In this document: in pieces, positions 35,205 through 46,671 of the stretch | Layout: each line of letters starts with the position of its first letter | Position numbering within the stretch: position 1 is the first letter of the stretch | DNA from: Lasiodiplodia sp. COLG20 | Lineage: Eukaryota; Ascomycota; Dothideomycetes; Botryosphaeriales; Botryosphaeriaceae | Length of the DNA stretch: 64,000 nt | Reading direction: 5' to 3' | Assembly (NCBI GenBank): GCA_009801085.1 | Contig: VNWV01000001.1 | Coordinates: 8,308,001-8,372,000, forward strand | Program-made: the position numbers and the translations under genes | The notes under the pieces: model-generated | The model's database searches: none | Told to the model about the DNA's origin: nothing | Seen by the model: the letters and a program-made list of their open reading frames with translations, nothing else

Positions 35205-37865
35205 GGTGGAGTTGGATATGGGTGTTGGTTGTTTGGCTTTTCAGAGCTCTTCTTCCTTTTTTTCCCCCTAGGGAGGCAGCATTGGTGGGGCGTTTTGCTT
35301 TTCTTTTCTTTTTTTTTTTTTTTTTTTTTTTTTTGTAAGTAGGTGGTTCTGACGAAGGACCGGGCGCTCGATACCCTGGAGTGTTGAAAGAATTGATGTA
35401 GGAAAATCAAAGACACGAAGATCGAAGATGGAAGAGGATATCTGCCTTCTTTTGGAGAGAACGCTAGATAATGCAATGCTGGGTGAGAACCTTGTCACTT
35501 TGCTCCATGATTTCATTGAAGTGATGGTGTGAATCATTTACTTATGATGTTGGATCTGATTTTTTGACATTGACTTTGATCGCGGCAACGTCTAATAAGG
35601 CCAGATCTTTTAGAGTTACGCTGGTAGAAAGGAAGAAACCAAGAACAGGCAAAGTTACATCTTAATATCATCAACTTCCCCTTCAACAATGTTCGAAGCC
35701 GCACCTTGTCACCTCAAGATACACGCCCACTTAAATACCATCCACAAATTCTATGCGACTGTGATCAGCCGGCTGCTGAATGCCGATCTCTGTTCACGTT
35801 CTCTTTGCCGCCAGGCGCTCAAGATAGACACGTGGACGTGATTCGCATGACACAGCTGCATGTGCAACCGCCTGGGGCCGAGTCGTCACGAGCTTTACTT
35901 CAAGAAGCGCCAGTGGTGGGATGAATGGCCAGATATTTAAAAGCTCACGCTTCTGTCTTCTCAGGCAGTGGTCACTAATTTGAAGTTAAAGAGATTAAGT
36001 CAATGGACGTACACAAGCGTCACTGCGTTGTGGGAGGTACAGAATAAGGCACCCGAGTTGCAGAGGGCCCGGAGGAGTTGATAAATCCTTGGAGTATCTC
36101 TTATCTGCTTGAGAGATGATTAAGAATAGTCGATAGAATGATTTGTGTCTGGAGCTGCAACTCATGATGATAAGCAAATGATGACTGGCATCATCGTTCA
36201 AATGAACACCATAGAAATAAAGTTGTGTCTCCAACAAAGTCAAGTCAGAAAGTCATTAAGCGCAGAGTGGGGTGGTTCTAGCTGTATGAGAGAAGTATGA
36301 CAGAGGACGGAGTGCGATATCTTCTGGTGAAGCCGGCTGTGTTTGCAGCTTGTGGCTCTTAAAAGCTATTGATGTCATTCTGAACAAGGATTTGAGACCA
36401 GTGCGTGCCTAAAAAGCGCCACCGGGCAGAAACCCTGCATATTCGCGTGAGCCCAAATGCAAGAGGCTGACTTCAGCAAGTCTCCTGCCGAAGTCATGGT
36501 TCCCAGGAATGTGAAAATCTAGTATTTTTAAGACCGCGCCAGTCTCCAGTTCTGGATTGTTCAAGACAGACTTTGTCGTGATCTAAACAAAACCGAGGAA
36601 TACTTATCATCCAGGTCCTGCGAACTGTTTCTTTTGCTTCGCTTCTTGGTGCAGCCATGTCGCCAATTTCCTCCTAAATTTTCCTCATGTAGCAATAGCG
36701 GAAAAGCAAACTGACCACTCATTATATCCTAGTGCTGAATGACACCATAACCTTTCCGCTGTTGAAAATGATCAGCATTTTGTGAGGCTGCTCACCAGCA
36801 TATTTTCGACGTCTGTGTCTTGCGATGCATCCCCCCAAACTTCCAAGCAAGTGAAACATGGTGGATGGAAGACGAAGCAGAGACAGCCGAAAAAAAAGTT
36901 GTCATAATCGTATCCTACTCCGTTGATATATTTCCACTCGACTTCGACCAGCTTCGAGTGAGGTAGAATGATGTGTAAGATAAGGTGGTTTTGCTACTCG
37001 AAGCTGTTTTAAAGGAAAGGCATTGGCGCACGTTCGGGACTACGCCCTGTGACCAACTTGATATTTGGTGGAAAGGCAGTACTAGAATACATGTAGCGTT
37101 CTAGATGACATCGATTGGATGATCATCTGGTGGAGGAGTGGTTTTACCCCGTTTTCAAATGATCATCAAAGCAACATCGAAAGTATATCCCCAACAAGTT
37201 CATGGCAACTCACCGGGGTCACCCGGGCCGAGAAAAGATATGATAAGTTTTTTCAAATAAATATCTATTAGTCTACTTATTTACTCCTTCTTTCAGACCC
37301 AGTCTATAACCCAGCCAGAGCGCTAAACGCCTCGCGTCCCGCCCTGATTACATTATAGATGCTTTTCAGAGATCATCCTGGTCTGTGAGACTAACTTCGT
37401 CTAACTGCGACAGATTTGACAGAGCGTGAGCGGGAAATGGCTACACAAGTCCGATGTCCTGGTTCTGACGGCGGAAAAAGCGTCTGCAGCACTTTACTTC
37501 CTTTCCCCATTCTCGAGGTACCTCTGCACGGGGATTCGCCTGTAGTGGTACAATAATTCGTGAGAGCGCCTAGTCAAAGCATCGAAGGTGCTGTCAAGCA
37601 CCCTCATTCGTGGTGGCCAGGTCGTTTTCAACCGATGAAGCCACCTTCCTCGTCGCTTTCTAGGAACTCGCAGCCAAAGAGTTGAAGTCGCTCCAGCGAC
37701 ATGCGCTGGAGGAGGAGCCATTCGCTTGTCGAAAGCCCCTCGACAAAAGGTGCGGGCTTGCAGATCCACCGGGCGAGAAATTTGTCGGCGGTTTGGCAGC
37801 CGCGTGTTTCGGAGTTGAGCCGCTAGATCGAAACTGCTTTCTTTGCGGAAAAGGTGATCGTGGTC
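35205..37865. other. AT-richer intergenic stretch with a T26 tract
   Basis: 2.7 kb. It starts with the 3' flank of the membrane-protein gene, including a run of 26 T at 35309-35334. From about 36000 to 37400 the DNA is noticeably more AT-rich than the rest and all frames are broken. This could be a decayed repeat, but I can see no transposon domain, terminal repeat or target duplication. Confidence 0.4.
35309..35334 (+). repeat. T26 homopolymer
   Basis: 26 uninterrupted T about 100 bp after the stop codon of the membrane-protein gene, preceded by further T-rich sequence. Its length may be unreliable in the assembly. Confidence 0.9.
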
Positions 37866-39683
37866 TCATATGTGAACCCGCTGATACCTAATACGCTCCC
37901 TGGAGAATCGGGTTGCTGGGAGCCAGCAAGCCCAAACAATGAGGCCAAACGACATGCACGCAAGGAGAGCGAGTAGGAGCTGCAATGCGACAACATCGCG
38001 GTCCTGTATGGGCTTGAACTCGCCGTCGACCTGTTCATCTCATCAGCAACCAAGACGGGGGAATAGAATGGGTTAGGGTCGAACTCACCACTTGCCCAGT
38101 ACTCCGATCCACCACCTCACTCACCTCCAACACGTTACCGCTCCCATCCAACGCCTGCACTTGCACAACCTCCACCCCCTTCTTCCCCACCAAATGCATC
38201 ATGCTCTCAAAACTTTCCTTCTCCACCTCCTCCATCACCACCCACTCCTCATCCTCCACCCCCGCATTCGCCGCACCCATCAACCTCCACCGCCTCACCT
38301 CCGTCGCGCCGTTCCAGCTGACGAAGACCCTGTTCCTCTTCACCGCGACATCCGGCTTCGTCTTAGGCTGGCCCTTCCAATCCGCGCTCTTGAACGCACG
38401 ATACGACTTGACCCAGCCCCAACCGAAGAAGGCAGCGCTGCCGAAGTGCGTGTCGCACAGCACCTCGACCTCGCCGTCGGCGGTGAGCTTGTACTCGGTG
38501 TACGCGGCCGAGTGGCCCCAGCCGACGAAGACGTTGCCGCTGGGCAGGATCTGCACCGAGCCCTGCGAGTGGGCGAGGATGTCCGAGGGGCTGACGAAGG
38601 CGGCGGCGAGGTCGACCGTCATCGCGTCCGTATCGAGCCGCACCATCAGGGCGCGGCTGTGGCCGTGCGGGGTGGCGAGGGCGGCGTTGTTGTCGTAGGC
38701 GCCGTTGTCGAAGATGGTCAGCGTATCGTTGGCGTAGTGCCGCACGTGGTGCTGCCAGGAGAAGTCGGACGCCGCGCCGTCGGCCAGGTCGGTGAAGGAG
38801 CTGCGCTTGCCGCCGAGGCGCCAGAGCACGGTTCCGTTCTCGCCGTGGGGGGAGATGCAGGTGACGGTGTGCATGTAGCGGGAGGAGATGTAGTACAGGC
38901 CTGTGGCGGGGTCCTTGTCGACGCTGTTGATGTGGAAGAAATCCCAGGCATCTGCTTCGCTGCGGCCATGGCCTTTCAGAGGCGCGAAAGACTCATCGAC
39001 GCTGTAGTGGCTCGATGCACGCCATTCGAACACGAGAGCGCCCGTCTCGATATCGATTTCCTGGAACAGGCCGTCGTAGATCCAACCGTCGACAGGACCA
39101 CCGACAGAGCTGAGGTCGGCCGGGATAATCTCGTAGATGGTCATGAGAGCAGTACCGTCTGGCGTTATTTCGAATTCATGAAGGTCACCTTCCAAGCCAT
39201 TGGCGGGGATGACAGTGTGTCTGACCTCATACGCGGAATCGAGCTTTCTCACAATGTTAGTATTACGATGATTAAAAGCAGATCGGAAAGCCTCACCATG
39301 TAGTATATTCCGCGCCCGTGGGTTCCATCGTCGGTTCCCGACCAGAAGGTAAGATACGTCTCTCCCTTGTAGGTTTGAGGCCTGAGGTCCATGACCTCAC
39401 CCCACTTTTTCTCCATATACACGAGATTTCCATCGCCATCAAGGATCATCGGGCCAGGCGTGGAGACTGACCTCCCGCGGGGCTCGAGAAAGATATAGCC
39501 GGGATCACATTGGGTGCTTTCCGACAGGATGTTGACGCGGGGGGAGGCTAGGTCGAACGAGACATACTCACGCCAAGGATAAGCCCCATAGAGGCCTTGA
39601 TCGTACCAAAGCGGGTTAGACTGGCGTGAGGGAAGGGCTTGTGTCAGAAGCGGCAGAGAACCAAAGAGAAATTTAAGCTTCAT
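37866..39683 (-). CDS. Arylsulfotransferase-like secretory protein with C-terminal membrane anchor
   Basis: Three exons (39297-39683, 38089-39243, 37866-38030) encode 568 residues. A signal peptide (about residues 1-17, LKFLFGSLPLLTQA) leads into a beta-propeller-type domain with the features of the fungal Arylsulfotran_2 family: PGYIFLEPRG, GPMILDGDGNLVY, HEFEITPDGTALMTIYE, DGLFQEIDIETGALVFEW, FHINSVDKDPATGLYYISSR, WRLGGKRSSF, WQHHVRHY and SQGSVQILPSGNVFVGWG. The third exon adds VVALQLLLALLACMSFGLIVWACWL, a clear transmembrane helix at about residues 527-551 with a short basic tail outside the domain. Bacterial relatives transfer sulfate between phenols through a His; whether the fungal proteins do so is not established. 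The predicted product is a type-I-like membrane protein with its propeller in the secretory lumen or outside the cell. Confidence 0.85.
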
Positions 39684-41246
39684 GGTACAAGGGCAGGATT
39701 AGGCGGATGCACAGCAATGGCGAGAGGCATGGTAGAAAGTGAACGCGGGGGTTTGTGAGATATTGTATCATGGGTGGGAGGGAGTTACGCGCGTGCTCCA
39801 GCGTTCATGGCGTGGGATGGGCCAAGCGCTGACGAGGCCTATGTGGGCGGGCCAAGGGGGATAGTGGTGAGTTAATCATGGTTCTCTTTCATGGCTTATG
39901 CTTGGCCCGACCGGCTTCTGGTTGCTACAGACCGAGCAGGAGCTTCCCCTGGACGTGGAGACAGCGGCTTGGATCCCTGTCCGGCTCCCGGGTCGGTGGG
40001 AGGAAGGGCTGCAGTTGACGTCGCGGGCGCAACCAGTCTGGGAACGTGTTCGGGGAACGGGCGGCCTGACACCCTTAACCCCGGCAGTCACAAATCCGTC
40101 GTCTCGGGCGTTGCGCAAGGTCGGCTGCATCCCCGGCGTTATGCATGGCCTTGGTACGGTAATAGGCTGGGTCCAGGAACCGACGGATGGGGGATGCACT
40201 CGATGAAAGCCGATCGAGCAGTGGCCCGAATGGTGAGCGGAGGCTTATCACGCTGCACCTACCACCTGGCGGGCCGATGTGGTTTGCCGTAGCGTCTAGC
40301 GTCGCAAAAAGTGTAATCAGCTTCATGAGAGGTTTGCGCGGCCTGAGGCGTTGGCGACGTCAGCGCCGCTGGTCGTGCCCGCCTGTTGGGGAAGTCACCC
40401 ACGCGACCTGCCTTTCCTCCATCGCGGCACAGCAACGCCCAGTATTGATTCTGTTCTCAGAACTCGCTTGGCGTTAATGCAACGGCAATGATATGCACCC
40501 ATCGCATGGCAGTCAAAAACCCTCTCCCTCTGCGATCGAGCTAGCATTGCTAAAAATCCAGTCGTAATCAAGGAAAATAGACCGCCGCCGCACTCATTCG
40601 CGCCCTCTTGTGATACGACGACTTTCCACTATCTGCGCCGCAGTCCACGCGTCCCGCCCATGTGTCTCGGCACAATTCCCTGCCACCCTTCTCTGTTGCT
40701 CCCACGAGCGCATCTGCATCTTTGCTTTCCCATTCCAGACAGCTGCCGTGCCCTAAGAGAAATGATCTTTACTTTTTGAAGTTCGAATAGAGTGTGAATC
40801 TTCGGCTTACTTCTTCCTTCTGTGGATCCCCCGGGGGTTAAGCTGCGAGGCACGGGCGTACTCGTATCGACAATGATCGTGCGTCGAACCAGAAGCCCGC
40901 CCGCTGCTCTCGAGCCTCACGATACCTGCGACACCTGCAATAACCGTCATTTACCGCCCTTGCGCAGAAAGCATGCGTAAGATATCACGTTACCACGTCC
41001 GTACAGCTGTGCCGGAGGTGGCACGACACCAAATGCTCAGCACCCTGAAGAGTGATCACAAAATTGCCTTGTGAAGTGAAGATATAGAAGTATTTCGCAA
41101 TCGGTCACCACTATGCCGCATCTTGTGAGATGGGGCGCGCACGAGACTGCCACCGGAGTGATTTCCGTATCCCACTTTGCGCTGCGCTCTCTGACGAATT
41201 TTGTCACTAAACATAGGCTTTGCAATCAAATTCATTCCTCATCACG
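39684..41246. other. Intergenic between arylsulfotransferase-like gene and tRNA-Phe
   Basis: 1.56 kb. The open frames at 39891-40480 are GC-driven, overlap on both strands and show no family features. I see no repeat or RNA gene before 41247. Confidence 0.5.
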
Positions 41247-41276
41247 GCAGCTTTAGCTCACTTGGGAGAGCGCCAG

Positions 41277-41331
41277 GTTAGCAGTCCTCAATGAATTATC
41301 ATCTATCCAACATTCACTAACCCTGTAATAG
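41277..41331 (+). other. 55-nt intron-like insertion in tRNA-Phe between positions 30 and 31
   Basis: This begins GTTAGC, has CACTAAC 12 nt before its end, and ends AATAG. Length, donor, branch site and acceptor are those of the protein-gene introns in this same window; the AA9 gene also uses a GTTAG donor. Each side is flanked by AG (CCAG before, ATAG at its end). It splits the anticodon stem, where canonical tRNA introns do not occur. Confidence 0.75.
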
Positions 41332-41338
41332 ACTGAAG

Positions 41339-41368
41339 TCCACTTCAGCCAACAGCCATCTGTGCGGT
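41339..41368 (+). other. Canonical 30-nt tRNA intron between positions 37 and 38
   Basis: This sits directly 3' of the base after the anticodon, the fixed site for eukaryotic tRNA introns. It contains CTTCAG, the exact complement of CTGAAG around the anticodon, giving the anticodon-intron pairing expected for tRNA endonuclease substrates. Confidence 0.85.
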
Positions 41369-41447
41369 ATCTGGAGGTACTGTGTTCGATCCACAGAAGC
41401 TGCAAGGAATAACATCCTTACCAGTCTAAGATTGGTTAAGCCTCATC

Positions 41448-41480
41448 TTTTTGCCTTTTTTTTTTTTAAAAAAAAAAAAA
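41448..41480 (+). terminator. T5 then T12-A13 tract downstream of tRNA-Phe
   Basis: T5 at 41448-41452 is a sufficient RNA polymerase III stop. T12 at 41456-41467 is followed directly by A13 at 41468-41480, a self-complementary homopolymer block. The distance of 44 nt from the tRNA end is longer than usual. Confidence 0.5.
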
Positions 41481-41883
41481 TAAAAACCATCCACTTGTCG
41501 CACTTGACTCCCTCTTTCTCTTTCCCTTCATTTCAATCAAGAAAAGGATCTAGCATAGCTGGTAGCGATGTTACCGGCTCTTTTTTCTCTCTCCTGAATT
41601 AGCATGATGCAGTTTACACAATTACTGGACCCGCTACCAACCCCGGCCATCTTTTAAGAATTCTTATGGGGAGAGTAGAGTATTTCTGCTAACAGAAATT
41701 AAGAGTAACCATCCCATTTGCCATATCTGATCTCAGCTAAGAATATCCACTCCACCGCAATATTTCAGGCAACGCAAAAGCAAGTCCTCTCCCGCTAACA
41801 CGAGCGCCCACTCTTCTCCTCTATCTCCTACAAAGATAAAGCTTAAGAAAAGAAAGTATGACCCACAAAATAAACGCTCTCCC
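41481..41883. other. Short intergenic stretch, 3' flank of Zip4/Spo22
   Basis: AT-rich, with no gene or RNA recognised. Confidence 0.5.
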
Positions 41884-44800
41884 TCACTCCCATCTCAGCA
41901 ACCCCTTATACCTGTCCATCAAAACCGCATACAGCCCACGCTCGCGCTCCTCCCCATCACCACGGCCAGTCCTCTCCTCCGCCACTCTCGCCAACCCCAT
42001 CGCCTTCTCAGCCCAGACTTTACATCTCGCATCGTTGCCAGCACAGAAAAAGTCGATGGCCCGGTTGAACGCTGTCGAGGCCAGCCACTCCGCTTCGATT
42101 TGCGGGTAGCAGTGTGAGCCATTGGTCTCATCTTCCTTATCGCCGCCGCCATCATTGCCCCTTTCCCGCCGAGCAACGCCAGCAATCGACGAGGATGACG
42201 AAGACGAGATGACATTTGTTGCTTGCTCAATGCACTGGAGCGGAATGGCGTCCGGGTCATCGAGCGCGTGGCTGTTGTCGATTGATAGCTTGAAAAGGCA
42301 GCGGATCCAGCGGGAAAGATGGACGGTGGCGCCATCGGATCTGCTACCGATAGTACCCCTGCTACAGCTCTGGTTGACTATGCGCTGGAGGACGCCGAGG
42401 ATGCGGGCGCGGTGGGTGGCCGTTGTTGCTGTCGACGTGGAAGACGAAGGTTGAGTTTTTGTTAGATCTGCATAAATTACGAGGGCAAGGTCGGCGAGAG
42501 TTTCAAGGTGGCGGGTGTACCAACTGCCTCCTGTCTCCTTGGTTCCAGTTCCGCTGTCTGAGATGTCGAAACATTCGTCCCAGAGTGTGTCGAGGCTATC
42601 CCAGTCCCTGCGCTTCAGCGCCGCTTCTAGCTCGTAACGGAGAAGCTGTGTCCGTTTCGCGGCAAGATCAGTCTTGGTAGCTGCACCAAGGTCTATCGGC
42701 TGGCTAGTGTTGCCAGACGTGCTATTATTGTTCGTGGTGGTGGAAGCATGCAGAAGAGGAGCAACTGTGGTCCGAAAGCTGCAGGCGTGCCTGGAAACGG
42801 TTGCATATGCGGTCAGTGACTCTGGAACGGAGTCGGTAGACCTCGCCAATACTACAGCCGCACATGAAGCTAAGTAGTGGCATAGTAAGAGTCGTAGAAT
42901 GAGATCCGGTGTGGAAGCACCGCGGCTTGTCTTGGGTGAAGCTTTTTGGAGAAGCCCGATGAACTGAATGCAGTCATCAAGCAGGCACAGAAGGTTCGCT
43001 GGGTGCGTCGAGCCGCAGTACTTGAGCGCAATATTGTAACTGTTTCGCGAGAACCATTCAAGCTCTTTCTCAGTAAAAGTCGGTTCCGACTGATCTTTAT
43101 TTGGGTGCGGCGCCTGATCCCTGGTAGCCTGCACCACTGCTCCTTCAAAAACTTTGCATACTTCCTTCATTGCTGCCTCATTAATATCGGAAGATGCGTT
43201 CAGCTGATTGACAAGAAGTCTAATTGTTGACCGAAGCAGCGCTGGGAGGTGTATTGCAACAGGTGCACCATAGTCGTATTTCTCTAGTGCTTTCTGAAGA
43301 GCAGCAATGGCGCTTTTCTGGTCTCGTAATTCTTGGGCTTCTACAACGCAAGCGTACAGAAGTGTGCAATCGCTGCCTGGCTGCTTACTTATGGCCTCGA
43401 GGCATTCCGCGGCGAACTCCGGCTGCTGGTCTCGAATGGCACTCTTGTACATCAAAAATCGAGTCATTGGGCTGTTCCTTTCCTTCTCAGGCATCTCAAA
43501 AAACACCTTCCGGGCAGTGTTGTGCTCCTGTCTTGATAAAGCACACAGAATGACTTTTCTGGAAATCTTCGCCTTGTTCGACTCTCCAGCCTTGGTGAAA
43601 AGAGGATGAAGTGCAATTTCGCACCAGGCTTCCGATTCAGCATATTTTGCTTCGCTGTACAGGGTCTCGATTTTCTTCCAAAGAATTGTCTGTGAGGCGT
43701 GCGTCGCTGGGGCGTCGAATGGTCGTGAGTTCTGCAGCACAACATTTAAAAGGTCTGTGAGAGATTCTGGAGGTTGGTTGTCTCCTGAAGTGGCGAGGAT
43801 CCATATTTGTGTAACAGCAACCTTCTCGATCCATTGGGGATTCTCATGCTGGAAAAGCTTGTCGTGAAGCAGTTTGTCCAATGCTTTGCAAGCTAATTCA
43901 GGGCTTTTACCTTTGATGATATGGGCGTGGTGCATGATCGTTTTGAAGTTTGTATCGGTGAGCACGATAGACCGTATCATGCGGACCACCACATTGTAAT
44001 ACTGCTCGACTTCCAGTTCTTGATCTGCAGAAATAACATCGAGCTTCAGAAGATGAACCACCATCTTGTCGCCGTGATCCATCTCGAGCAAATCGACGAT
44101 GCCGCGGGCCTTGTCTTGCGACTCTGCAGTGTTCATTTTGAGACAGGCGCGGACCAGGAAGTTAAGAATGGCCAATCGCAGCTCCACGGCATCATGATCC
44201 AGCTCTTCCACATTTCGCTCTCCAATAACGTCGTAAGCGCGATCAAGCCATTTCACAGCGTCCTCATACTGGCTCTTCTTGAACACATCTCTGCCGATCT
44301 CGAACAGTGTATCCGTCAGCATGTCTGCCGTATCAGCCGTAAGCCGGCTCGGCTCGAGGCCGCTTTTCGAGAACATATGCTCCGCGAGGTCTAGGCGTGC
44401 TTGTTTCCAGGCCTGTATAAGTCAAGAAGTCAGCGCAAGCCAGATATTGACAACGTACAGAGTAAACCGCACAAACAGACCCGGGTCCCACTCACATGAA
44501 CCATCCTCAGGATCCAATATTCCGCCCTCAGCCTCCCGGCCACCTCCATCATATCAACATCCATCATTCCCACATCCGCATCTCCATCCCTCTTCACACC
44601 CTCTACTAGCTCTTCCAGCCTCCCCTCCCATCTAGCCGCGCACTCCAACACCCTTAGTAAACCGCCCTCCTCCACCATATCCACCTCAACGCAACACCTC
44701 ACCACCTTCAACGCGACCTTCAACACCCTCACCCCTTTGTCCACTGCCGTCCCCTCCTCTCCATTACCGAGCTTTCCCTTCCCTTTGCCGGGGCTATCCC

Positions 44801-45544
44801 TCCCGAAGCAACAAGCTGCAGCGGCATCCAGCAGCAACACCGCGAAAGCCCGCACCTTGCACAGTACCTTCTTATCCATTCTTGTTTGTCCTTCTGCACA
44901 CTGCTCGCGCTCTCTCCCGAGCCTCGTCGCGGCGTTCCATATCTCGGTAGCGAGGCGGTCGAGGGTGTCGCGCTTGGCTAGGACAACGGCTGTGGGAACG
45001 ACGAGCGGAAAGGTGGCGGTAAGGTGGGTAGAGAGAGCAGGAACGATGTCAGTGAGGCTTTCGGGGCTCTCCTCGTCCCTCGTGGAGGAAGTGGCTGTGG
45101 CTACGGGAGAAGAAAGGTGGCGATGCAGGCGGCGGGAGAGAGTTGTTGCAAAGGCTATGTGGTGTATCAGTGACAGATTAGCCGCAGCACCCAAGAGAAG
45201 GGCAAATAAAAGACTGGAAAGAACAAGGTGCGAGTGTGAGAAAAGTAGGTCTGAGGTGAAAGAAAGCTGAGGAACCAGAGAGTCACGGTGAGGTTTGGGG
45301 GTTTACGGCATGAGCTTAAGGGTGAAATACCGCGCAGAAGACGGAGGATGGCTATGCTGCGATCGGTCATTCGAAGAAAGTAGCAAACCGGCATGGCGCA
45401 CGACGCGATCGGGCGGAAGGACAAAACAATGCAAAGAGAGCCGCTGTACGAAAGGCGAACGATAATTCTTTGGATGATGGACGTACCCACAAGAGCCTCA
45501 ACCTTCCTTTCTCTCTCATGACGGCTTTTTTCGTGTGACATCAT
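41884..45544 (-). CDS. Meiotic synapsis/crossover protein Zip4/Spo22 family
   Basis: Three exons (45487-45544, 44496-45154, 41884-44412) encode 1081 residues. The third exon (843 codons) is typical of the SPO22 family. It begins AWKQARLDLAEHMFSK, follows with helical TPR-like repeats (ADMLTDTLFEIGRDVFKKSQYEDAVKW-type segments, then FVRACLKM, ACKALDKLLHDKLF, NPQWIEKVAVTQIWI), and ends with AEWLASTAFNRAIDFFCAG, the conserved C-terminal signature. The middle exon is linked by a clean GTGAGT...ACAG intron. The first exon (19 codons from MMSHEKSRHERERK) joins across a 332-bp intron to AFATTLSRRL; it fits the family start but is the least certain part. In yeast, Zip4 joins the ZMM group that stabilises crossover intermediates and the synaptonemal complex in meiosis. 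The gene is expected to be transcribed in sexual development only. Confidence 0.9.
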
Positions 45545-46671
45545 GGTGGATGCCAACTCTGCCGTGCAAGCGTTGCGCCGCCGAAAGGCGGTATGTACGA
45601 AGATGAGAGCCGCAGTGACTGCAGGGTGCAGTTTTGGCGCGAATTTCATCAAAATCGAGACGCGGCTAAGATACAGGCAGCCCGGCAGGGGATGTGACGC
45701 GTCAGGACTCCGACTGAATTTTGAGGTGAGGGCGGGGGTGAGGTAGGCGGCGTGGTTGTTAAGGTGCGGGCGTCGCGTTGAACGGGAGCCAGCAGACAGC
45801 TCCACATCCTCCCGCGTACACCCATCCACGCACTTTCGCGGGAAGACTGCTGTATTGGAAGTAGTAGAGTTTTTATGTGCAATAATACTAACGCAATCTT
45901 CAAATGACGACGCTTCACAGATACTGTTGCTTTATCTTTGTCTTCACTCGCTCGCCGCTGCTGTGGGGCAATGGCTACGCTATCAGCCTGCGACTTCCGA
46001 ATTGAAATCACCAGTACAACAGAACACAAAGCCAAACGCATCGTAGAACGACACTGCAAGACAGGGAAAGGAAAAGCAGTTACAGTGACACATTTCCATG
46101 CGCATCGGAGCTGTATCAGATGAAAGCAACGAGAGAGAAAACCACCCGACGCTTTGAAATCAAACGTAGGCTGAACAGAAAAAAATACTGCAGCGTGAAA
46201 TCCGTCCTTTTTTTTCCACACCAATCCTATTCTTGCATATCAGGCTTGTTTCAACCAAGTCAAATCCACTTGGCGCTTATTCAGGCGGTCAGGTAGATAA
46301 ATGGACACGCCACGCATGAGACGTACAGTAAAAGAAACCGACTAAAAACAGCGGGCACTGGAGTTCGCTCCCTCAAGGCCTTTAATCCCGACTTTTTTTT
46401 TTTCATCTAGGTTCTGAGAACCCCTTGAAGATCTTATCTCAAAAGAAGATAGGTAGCAGTGGGGGCGAAGGGATAAAAGAGAATATGTACGTTCGGAGTA
46501 GAGGAGTGATCTCGAATCGATAAGTACGGAGGAAGGTTTCATGGTATATGGACGCGATTATGAGCTTGAGCTCGGGCTGTCATTAATTATGGGCAGGAAG
46601 TTCCCGATAATCAGAGACGGGCTAGCAAATAAATGTTAGTTTCTTACTATCCAGCACAGGCGAAGTGCTAC
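45545..46671. other. Intergenic, Zip4/Spo22 promoter side
   Basis: 1.1 kb between the Zip4 start and the 3' end of the AcuK-like gene. Short frames on both strands are not convincing. Confidence 0.5.

Larger units (their letters stand above)
41247..41404 (+). tRNA. tRNA-Phe(GAA) interrupted twice: normal 37/38 intron plus a spliceosomal-like intron in the anticodon stem
   Basis: Removing 41277-41331 and 41339-41368 leaves exactly 73 nt that fold into a complete cloverleaf. The acceptor GCAGCTT/AAGCTGC is perfect, with discriminator A. The D stem is GCTC/GAGC, the anticodon stem CCAGA/TCTGG is perfect, the loop is CTGAAGA with anticodon GAA, and the T arm is CTGTG-TTCGATC-CACAG. Body and variable loop (GCGCCAG, TGGAGG, GTTCGATCCACAG) are those of eukaryotic tRNA-Phe, so the identity is firm. 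Box B is intact; box A is TAGCTCACTTGG, with C where a purine is usual. Position 15 is C and 48 is A, so the usual 15-48 Levitt pair is absent. Five T at 41448-41452 and twelve T from 41456 may end transcription. Alternatives are a dead copy split by an insertion, or a functional gene needing two splicing steps. Confidence 0.85.

Noticed and set aside
36000..37400. AT-rich stretch considered as a transposon relic altered by repeat-induced mutation
   Set aside because: No transposase or reverse-transcriptase remnant, terminal repeat or target duplication could be seen; composition alone is not enough.
37494..37769. 91-codon minus-strand frame downstream of the arylsulfotransferase-like gene
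   Set aside because: No motif, Arg-rich, and it lies in the 3' flank of a well-supported gene.
41247..41404. Reading the RNA gene as tRNA-Ala(AGC) with one long intron
   Set aside because: The loop TTAGCA after CCAGG gives an AGC triplet, but the stem would then contain a G-T pair and the intron would be off the canonical site. The GAA reading gives perfect stems, exact 73-nt length, the anticodon-intron pairing and a tRNA-Phe body.
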